This document shows, one piece after another, positions 37,443-64,000 of a DNA stretch of 64,000 bases. The stretch is from Trochalopteron elliotii. Its lineage: Eukaryota; Chordata; Aves; Passeriformes; Leiothrichidae. Position 1 is the stretch's first letter; every line of letters starts with the position of its first letter. The stretch spans positions 2,324,357 to 2,388,356 of the forward strand of contig JANPWX010000060.1 in NCBI GenBank assembly GCA_024734555.1, written 5' to 3'. Below the pieces are notes generated by a model. That model worked only from the letters and a program-made list of their open reading frames with translations. It was not told the origin of the DNA and did no database searches. Both the position numbers and the translations under genes were made by a program.

Positions 37443-40400
37443 AACTCACTCCTGGCATAACCATGTGGGAGGTTCCTGGGCTCTGTCCCTCTCCAGCACA
37501 CAATCCATGGAGCCCTGAGGGACAGCATGGCACCCCTGGCACCTCCCACCTTCAAACAGGGACAAACCCTTGGAGTGGGACACCCAGGGAAGGCTCCAGC
37601 AGTACAGGTGTTTGTTCAGGTATTTACTGTAGCACACAGGGGCCAGGATGATGGTTTAGCTGCTGTCAGCAAAGGAGAGGGGTAGCCAGTGCTCCCCAGC
37701 ACAGAGGGGGATGGAGAAGGGGTGAGGGGGCAGCATCCTGGCACCAGGAGTGCATCCTGTGGCCAGTTAAACTGTCAGACATCACATGGCAGTTCAGCAC
37801 CTTGTTTAATTTTAACTATGGAATATTTAGACTAATGGAAAAAGAAAGGTATCAGGATAATGTAATTTTTTTTCTCTCCTTTTTTATTTTTAATCCATTT
37901 TCCACTGAACTGGGGCTGCTACAGACCAGCAACACTGGCTATTCACAAATCCTCAAGCCAAAGGCTGAGGACAGCAAATCTTTGCTTTCATGGCAGGCAT
38001 TTCTCAAATGGAATTCTTTCTCTCCACCAACTTAGCCCACCCTTCCACAAGGACCACAAAGACAGGGTGGCTACACACCTGCACAGTGCCCGGAGCACAG
38101 GCTGCTGCAGGTGACACTTGGCAGCCACAGCCCCACAGCTCCAGCATTTCAGAAAGAAAACCTGTCTAGAAATCTCTGCCAGTCAAGACTTACAGAGAGC
38201 ATTGTACCTCCTGTGGAAGTAATCCATTTTATCTACATCTTTCTGTAAATTCTGTAAAACAATTAAAAAAGACAAACATCAGTTATGGAAAAAAAGCACA
38301 CCAGAAAGACCTGCTCAGCCCATGGTATAATGAAAAGTTACTGGTAGAAAACAAAACTGATAGAAGGGAATGGAAAAATGATTTAAAAACAAGTATCCCT
38401 TAGTAGCGCTGGGAAAAATTCTGGGGAAAGTCCCAAATCTCATCTATTTTTGAAGACATTAGAAAAATTACTGCAAAATCACACTCTCCACCAGCAACAC
38501 ATTGCCCTCAACCAAACCTGGCACCTGCCAGTCCTGGAAAACCTCAGATAATCCATTACTAAGCTCATGGATGAATAACTATATGGGAGATACTTCCAAA
38601 TAAATATTTCAGAAGTTTATCAAGATTTCAAATAAAAATTAAAGAAATTTCCAAGAGAAATGTTAGTATATCTTTCTTACAGTATCCTTGGAGAGACATC
38701 AAACCGTTCAGCAGGAACCACCACCCTCCGAAGCTCCATGGTGGTCTGCACCAGGAAGGGACAACCCAAAACCTTCTGGCCCTGAATCTGCCCTGTTGCA
38801 GGTCACCCACACAATGTTTGCCTCTGCCTGTCAGCCCGTGGGAGTGCAGAGGCACAGGCAATATCCCACTGGAGCTGCACTCAATCAGTAACTTATCAAT
38901 CCATTTTGATACAGAAATTAGTCTTGGAAAGTCTCCCTTTTTTTGATTCTCCTATTGTTTTACAGCTCTTACACAACTTTGGCAAGAAGGGGAGGAAAGT
39001 GAATGTGCTGCTGAACAGGCCAGATTGCTCATTGGCATTCTCAGCCTTCCTGCTAATTACACTATGCTGCTTTAGCTGGAACAGACCAAGTCCTGAATTG
39101 CAGCAAAATTAAGCAAAATCACTTCATTTCCAAGAAACCTGGCAGAAATACCCAGTAAACAGGTGAGAGATCCAGAGAACTGATGAAACACAAAATGCTT
39201 AATGAGTTTCAGTAAATGGCTTCCTTGCAGCTTGTTAAACATCCACAACCTATCTTCCAACTACACAGCACAACAGGAACTACACTTTACAAATCATTCT
39301 TCAGTCTTGTAAGCTATATGCGTAAGATTTAAAAACAACTTATACAAATATGGTACTAGGAAATGTACCAAAAATAGGGAGTTAGCTGAAAAATTCCTGA
39401 TAGGAATATTATTTTAAAAAAACTGAACTGTATCTGACCAGAATTATTAAGATAAAGCTTTAACTCAATGCCTGTATTATTAGTTAAGCATCCAGGATGT
39501 TTTACCAGGTTGGGATACAATGAATTTTAAGGGTATTTGATAGTCTCTTTTGTAATTAATAATTTCATATTTTGAAATGATGCTTCTTTCTCCTTTAACC
39601 TCTCTAGGAGTCTAAAGTAGCAGAAACTCAATGGAAATTTACTTTATGTAAGGAAACTTACTCAAAGTAAGGATCTACGTCAAAATCTCACCATTTCAGA
39701 GGAATAAAGGTCACCAGCCACCAGGCTTGTTGCCAAACACTACTGTGATTGCACATCATTGGGAAGCCATATAAACTTTCCCATTATATTCATGAAGTTG
39801 TCTCTCAATTATCTGCAAATAATTACCAAAACAAAAACCAAACAAACCACCCAACCTTGCTACCAATAGAAGGCATTGCAGTTCCAGAGAAAGAAACAAA
39901 CACACACTTTGTTATAAAGTGGGAAAGGGTACAGTGGAATATGTGAAAATTCAGGGGCTAGGGACTCAAATATGGTACATGTCCTTTCCTGCCGTTGCAC
40001 TTGGCAATGCTGAGTACCCCTGAAGTTTGATATAAAACATCTTTTTGACATTTCATGCATGACAGGCTGCACTGTCCTTTTGGGTACGTGTGCTCCCAGG
40101 AAACTGAACCCACCCAACTCCCAACAGGGAAACTGTTTGCTCTTCCACCAACCACCTTGTCCTGGGCACCAGGCAGCAGCTTGGGGACGCCCATCCAGGA
40201 CCACCTGCAGATGGAGGTGCCCCAATGGCCAGCCCTGTGCAAGGTCTCTACACTGGGCAGGGAGGAAGCTAAAGCCAAGCACTGGTTTGCACATAGAGCA
40301 GGAATGAAATGCTGAAGCCAGTCTATATAATGAAATCTGGGATTCAAATCATGGAGACATTACTTGCTAAAAGCCACAAGTATCTATTTTAATCATAGCT

Positions 40401-42028
40401 AGAGAAAATCCTTGCCAACACTGTCTGAAACTTTCAGCCACCCCCACCTGCTGTCACTCCAGCCACCACAGCTGGATCTGTGCTGGACAGGCACGGGCAG
40501 ACACAGCCCCACTGCCACCAGCCCTGCCCTCAGGTCCAGCTCCTGCTGTCCATGTGCAGGACACTCAGCTGCTCTGCCTGGGAACATTCCCTTATTCCCC
40601 ATTTATTACTGGCACCTTTCATCCCAAAGCACAAGCTTGTCTCCCACTGGCTCCCCAGCACAAAGAAAAGGCACATCTGTCATCTGTTCCCTGGCTTGCT
40701 GAGGGCAGACAAATCCACTTTATATCAATTCTAGGGAAACCCAGAGTTCCCTTTCCACACCACTCCCTTTTGACCTGCAGGAGAACATTGAAAAGGCAGG
40801 GCAGGTGCCAGCCCAGCCATGCCCAGCATTTTCCTGGGACAGCATTGCTCTGAGCACAGCACAGGCCTGGCACTTTCTTTAACCTTTAGTGCCAAGAAAG
40901 AAATTCTATATACACAGAAATAACAACAGGTTTTTAAAAATATTACTCCCGAGTATTACAACTGTTTTTTAAAAAGTTACTCACCTTTTCAACTGCTTGA
41001 GTACTCCCTTTCCCTGCTGTCACCCCTGGATTTTTTTGTAGACAATAGCAGCTCAGGTCTACAATGTTCTTATTTATACTTCTATTGTATCTATTTTGGA
41101 TCCCATGCCTCTCTAATGGCTACATTAACATATTTTTTGATATGGTTATATTTATCCCTCCTGAAATTAGTTGCTATAATAAATAACTATTATAATAGTT
41201 CCAAACTTGTTTATTTCTCTTTACTAAAGAGAACTCTAACAGCATTTTATTAGCTATAAATATCTAATAAAAAAAAGAAAAACAAAAAAACAGTTAAAGA
41301 GAATCATATTATCCTAAATGATTTGAAGTAAGTTTTTGGTCCTAACAACCCCCCTCCCCCTGCAAGTATTTTTGAAAGAATAAAATAAACAACTACTTTG
41401 GACATAAGTGAACCTAGAGGAAGCTGGAGCCTTCTCATGGCTGGTTAAAGGGATAAACAAAAATATCAGCTATACAGCAAGGAAGGTTTGACATTTTGTC
41501 AGCACTGTGACTCTGGGCACTTGGGGAACCTCTAAATAGAGACAAAAAAGGGAAAAAGGCTTCTGCTGAGGTTCCTCCAGGCTGGGCTGTTACAGGCAAT
41601 GGTTTGTGAGCTTGTAATCAAAACTTGAAATTTAAGTGCTTAAGATCTCTTAAGAAGTTCCATTGCAAGCATCATACCTGACCCTTCAATGCACAAACCG
41701 AAGGAACATTACACACTAAATACAAGTGCTAGCACAATTAGATAGGAAAAAAAATGTCATAAGCCTACAGCTTTACATCAGGTATTACCCACAGCCGGTG
41801 CTTTTAAAACCAGGTAAATGGCAGATCATCTGCAAATAAAAATTGACCAAACACGATTCATTTTCCTGCAGTGAAAATCCAGGCTAACCTGGTAATTTCT
41901 GCTCCTGCATTCAGTCCAAAATGGTCACACATACCTGAAACATTTGACAATAATGAACACATTTCTATATTATCAACTCTGTACTGCTGAAAAAAATGGA
42001 TGTACAGGGCCCAATTTGTGAAATTAAT

Positions 42029-42034
42029 TTTATT
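42029..42034 (-). terminator. ACSL3: Candidate distal ACSL3 polyadenylation signal
   Basis: The minus strand reads CAAAAATAAAATTAATTTC, a canonical AATAAA in an A/T-rich setting. It is the most convincing of several signals after the ACSL3 stop. Usage cannot be judged from sequence alone. Confidence 0.4.
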
Positions 42035-43562
42035 TTTGAAACATGATATCCAATTACAAATAAATAATTCATACAATATAACTCAATTAGGATATACAAT
42101 GTTCAGGCAGTTCATAGTAACAACCAAGATCACATTGAAAATGAGTTTACATTAAATAACTCATTACAACAATATACAATTGGTCATTCAATTAACGTTT
42201 CAGCCTGGTCCAAGGTGTAGGCAAGTTGAAAATTGTTCCTCTTACCAGTAAAGAAACAGATGTACACTATTTTATACCGAGCCCAAAGTAGTTAATACAC
42301 CACAGTAATAAAAACTAAAAATGCTGCATTGCATCACCTAAATGTAGAGTTTTAGTAGAGAATAAAAAGTTTGTGAATTTTAGCAGGACAAAGGTTATTG
42401 CAAAGGAGTTTTATGTCCTATAGCAATTTCTGCATAAACTTCCGAGCTTTACAGGGTGTTCCCAATGTATGGTTTTGATTCCATACCCTTCTCTGCATCC
42501 TGTCTGTAAAGCAGTGGATGTAGGTACCTGCTATGCTCTTAGCTCCAGTCACACATTGCTTTTCACGTCCATTTCAGCAGAATTTTCCCTGCTCAGCTAC
42601 AGCTCCCCTCTGAGGTGTGCTCCTGCCTCTGTAAGACCTGCAGCAGCAGCAGCCTCACACTGTCTTTTGACATGCAACTTCTGAATTTCTCGTCTACCCC
42701 AGAAACGCTACACTGTGTAAAGAACACTTGCATCTAGATTGAATGATAGCCTGAAGTCCTGAATTGTTTTTAAAGAACTGTGAAACTTAAAGGATATTCA
42801 CAGCATCCCTGGAATTTCTTGGTCAACCATTTTAATAATGAAATGCATAGATTTTCACAAAAGAATACGTAGTTTCAATTTTCAATGATTCAGAGACTGG
42901 GTAAGTTTTTATTTACAAAAGTTTTGTTCAAAATCCCCCTCTTTTGGGGGCCTTCAGGTGAGGTATATGCCCCTTGCTCTTAGTTTGAACTCCAATTGTT
43001 TAAAGTTACAGCTCTTTCCATTACAAAGTCCCCCATGTGACAGAGACCATTCCTCCCAAAAACACACTTCTCAGTTCCTGTAGAGCTGCCCAGAGCCCTT
43101 GGGACAGTGCAGTGCATTCCAGCAGGTACTTCTCCTCTTCTTGTGACACAGGGCATGGGAAGACACACCAAACAAACAAAAATCAAAAAAGAAATAGAGT
43201 GGAATTCCCAGCTGGCAAGCAGGGCATCTCTGCTGGGTTGGAACAAATCCCACCAAAGCTGTCCTTGTGCTCAGCAATGCAGGAGCACTGGGTGGCAGCC
43301 AGAAGGACCTGGCAGCCCACAGGAGCAGCCCCACAGCTGAACTGCAGCCTGACTGAACAGCCCATTACAGCCCCCAGCACACCCAGCACAGGGGGCCTCA
43401 ATGGGACATGGAAACACTCACAATCCAGCATAGTGGAGTCTGTCTTTTGCTATAAACCCAGAGAAACCCCCATACTCATCACAAAGATTTTTGAAAGTCT
43501 TTCCATCTCCAGGCCTGAGACTAAACTTAATGAACTGCTTTGTTTTCACATTCTGTAGAAGA

Positions 43563-43581
43563 AATGAATGAATGAATGAAT
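43563..43581. repeat. (AATG)n microsatellite
   Basis: Between four and five AATG units lie within the probable ACSL3 3' UTR. Confidence 0.85.
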
Positions 43582-45954
43582 TCCACAATGAATCTGATGC
43601 CTAATGAAAGAGGAACTATGTATATCACATCCATTTTAAACATAAAAAAACCATGAAGTGTAAAATCAAATGCAGTTAGACTGCAACCCCATCTTGTGAC
43701 TGGATTAGAAAAAAGAAAACAAAACTACTATTTCCAAACCATTTTAAAAGTTTCATTTACGCAATTTCTCAAAAAGGGACTTAAACCCTTAGCAGAACAA
43801 AATACTAACTTCAGATTTATTTAACCAAAAGCAGATTTATTTTCTTAAATCTGCTGCACGATGCACCAAGTGATATACATGGTACTTCAGCAATTTATTA
43901 TTTTTCACTAAAAATCATAAAAATATTTGAACAATGTGCAGTCTGTGCTGGGTTCTATTTAAGAACCTGTTGATGGAGCCCAGATGCAAACTGTAATATC
44001 TAAGAATGTGACACTTCCCTACAGTCTTGGCAATTTTTCCACATTTGGATTCTTCAGTCATTTTTCAACATTTGTCTTACCTCTGTTTGCCACAACGTTT
44101 TCATTTATGATCTGGGTATCTAAAGGCAGTAATCTCAAAAATATGGTTCCAATTTCTTTTTGTTGCTTCTATTTCATTACTTACACCAAAATGTACCAAA
44201 TGTTAACAGTTTTTCATGGACAGCAGCAGGGGAAATCCATAATTAGCACAAACCACCTCATCATTTCATCAGGGAACCTGCTTGATAACCTTCAACTCCT
44301 ATGAATTTGCTTTCTATAATCAGTGGAGAGCATTAATTAAAAGTAGTATTTCAGAGGTTTATAAAATGAGAATTTGCACAAATACATCCCAAAACCTCAT
44401 GTCACAAAGACAAACAGCAGGAACTCCCTCTCCCAAACTAAACTTCTGGCCTTCAGCATTGCCATGTGCTACCATAGCAGGGCACTAAGTGAGCATTAGG
44501 ACCCTGGGTTTTAGTACTACAAGTAAATGATACACACAAGGGTAATCCCCGAATTAAAGTCCCCGAATTTAGTACTTGCTTCATCACAAAGTTGACTGAT
44601 GTATACCTTTTCACATTCTCATGTAACCCTGAATATTCTTTCCAGAAATATTTTGAAAATAAAATTCACATCTGAAACAAATCTGAACACTCTCACTGAA
44701 GGTGAAAAGACCCTCTATATTTTTTCAAACAATATCCATGAATCTCTACTGAAACAGAAATTGAGACTCCTTCCCAAAGTAAGAATTAGGTGTAACAAAC
44801 CAAGCAACATAAATAACTGTGGTTGACAAATGCTTCAAATATCTGTTTGTAAAGCAAAAAGTACTACACAAAAGAACAGAGAATCAAAGGGAGATTTTTA
44901 ATGGCACAAAGGGCAGCTAGGCACTGTGTGAGCTGAGAACATAACTGTCATTATGACTTTAAAAATCCCCCCCAGGAAGATTTGGGTTGCAGCTAGGGCA
45001 GAGCAGGGGTCTTGCCAAACCTTCATAAACAATGGAAGAGCAAACCCACTGTGATGTCCAAACCTAATGAGAAAAGACAAAGGTTGCTACAGTCCCTCTG
45101 CTAAAAGGACAGTCAAGCTTGTAAAGTGTTAGGTGACATTAATGATCAGAGTTCACATTAGCACTACACAATTCAGCTCTGGATGAAATGGTCACAGCTA
45201 TTTAAAAAAGGAGTTTCTGTATCTGAGAGATTATTCTTAGGTTTAACTTCTGGTGTGTTAATAGCATCCTCTGTACTAAAGGAACTTTAACTAACACCTG
45301 CAAGAGTACCTGCCTTGAGGCAGAGCTGTGCCATGACCATCCTTCCACTTTCAGATAAAAATAAAAGTAACCATTAGGCACATATTGAAGGTGTATTACA
45401 CAAGCTGGAATGTCAAACATTTTCTCCCTCAGATTTACACAGAAAAATAGCACAGCAGCAAATAACCTGGTCCTCTGTTCAACAATTACCTCGTAACAAG
45501 CATTTTCAATGTACATAATGTCAGAACATCAATACCTTCTTATCTTTAAATAATTAGGTAAAAAAAGGCCCCCAGTATAACCATTTCTTATATAGCCAAG
45601 TTCTCTCTATATACATCCAAATTTTAAAGATACAAATAAAACATTATACAGGATTTATAAATGTTTAAAAACTTGAGGCTTCAGAATCATATGTTCCCCA
45701 AAAAGACCCGGGAAAATCCACAGACTGACAAGGTAGCAGAGAAAACTGGAAAAAAGGAGACAGACACGAGTTTGCTGCCATAACATTTTACTAAACTTGC
45801 CAGTCGTCACGGTGATGTCATTAGAAAGAACAGTTTAAGCTGGAAATGAGGAATGGTGGCTTCGTGTGTTGATCTCAAGTGTCGAGTTGAGACAGGCAAT
45901 TCAAGTATTTCCTATTTGATCCAAGCTCGGGGTACAGAGTGGAGCAGGGGAGGG

Positions 45955-63639
<17,685 letters not shown>

Positions 63640-64000
63640 AGATTTTCCTGCCACTGAGCTCGTGACTGTGGCCTGCAGGGGTATCAAAGCACACCTTTGT
63701 GAGCAGAGCCTGCTCCATCTCCACTGCATGCTCCCACCAGGTAGTGCCAGACAGCAACAAGATCTGAAACTCACTCATCTTAACGCTGAGCAGACCCCTC
63801 TCTGTCAGCCTCTCCTCAGATGTCACGTTCTCCAACCCCTCCAGCATCTTGGCAGCCCTCCTCCACTGGACTTGCTCCAGGATGTCAGCATCTTTTTTCC
63901 TAACAGTGCAGACATAGTAGTCCAGATGTGGTTCTACCAGGGTCCAAAAGGAGGAGAGAGATCATTTCCCTGGACCTACCCACTATACTGATGCTACCAC
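63640..64000 (-). mobile_element. Truncated, decayed CR1-type LINE fragment (3' part of reverse-transcriptase ORF)
   Basis: On the minus strand, from the right edge inward, the translation includes LVEPHLDYYVCTVRKKDADI, LEQVQWRRAAKMLEG and LENVTSEERLTERGLLS. This aligns by eye with the CR1 ORF2 tail (HLEYCVQFW..., LERVQRRA..., YEERLRELGLFS). Similarity fades below about 63780, but traces continue to about 63640. It is non-functional, extends past the window edge, and lies in an ACSL3 intron in the same orientation as the gene. Related LTR-borne copies of this sequence cannot be excluded. Confidence 0.6.

Larger units (their letters stand above)
22300..42028. other. Intergenic region between KCNE4 and ACSL3
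   Basis: This is about 19.7 kb without a supportable gene on either strand. The open frames, including ones of 174 residues (23072-23596) and 203 residues (36648-37259), show no family resemblance, and the latter owes part of its length to a tandem repeat. The region holds simple repeats, a 17-bp tandem array, a 43-bp tandem duplication and two GC-rich pockets, listed separately. It would contain any upstream regulatory DNA of KCNE4, which cannot be recognised without cross-species alignment. Confidence 0.65.
42029..45954 (-). other. ACSL3: ACSL3 3' untranslated region (extent uncertain)
   Basis: AT-rich sequence follows the ACSL3 stop with no other coding signal. Several minus-strand AATAAA signals occur, at 43836-43841, 43816-43821 and 42029-42034. 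The last is the most typical in context and would give a UTR of about 3.9 kb. Shorter forms ending near 43.8 kb are equally possible. An AUUUA-like ATTATTTATTTG lies just upstream of the distal signal. Confidence 0.45.

Overview
This is vertebrate nuclear DNA, almost certainly from a bird (order not determinable by eye). The grounds are two recognisable genes in their conserved vertebrate order (ACSL3 next to KCNE4, as on human 2q36), short introns, and decayed CR1-type LINE fragments of the kind common in bird genomes. There is no bacterial, plasmid or phage signal. Most open frames in the window are chance frames in non-coding DNA.

Layout. Positions 1-19187 are an intergenic stretch downstream of KCNE4 with no supported gene; they hold simple repeats and a degenerate 71-bp tandem repeat. 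KCNE4 lies on the minus strand: 3' UTR 19188-21207, a one-exon CDS at 21208-21699, and a likely 5' non-coding exon ending at 22153. Positions 22300-42028 are intergenic, with short tandem repeats and two small GC-rich pockets. ACSL3 occupies 42029-64000, also on the minus strand. Its last eleven coding exons are readable (45955-60436). The upstream coding exons, for roughly 180 N-terminal residues including the membrane anchor, lie beyond the right edge. A long 3' UTR probably runs down to about 42029.

The ACSL3 exons join in perfect phase at every junction except one. The exon at 54548-54728 is interrupted by a run of nine N. The missing coding sequence should be about 76 bases, so the gap length is a placeholder, and nine bases would also put the next exon out of frame. 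This exon has far more G/C at third codon positions (50 of 56 codons) than its neighbours.

The two genes are not a functional unit. ACSL3 makes long-chain acyl-CoA at the ER and lipid droplets, while KCNE4 is a single-pass modulatory subunit of voltage-gated potassium channels. Their adjacency is conserved synteny. I found no previously undescribed biological system here. The points worth checking are the assembly gap with its GC-rich exon, the tandem repeats, two X-box-like motifs and the KCNE4 5' exon model.
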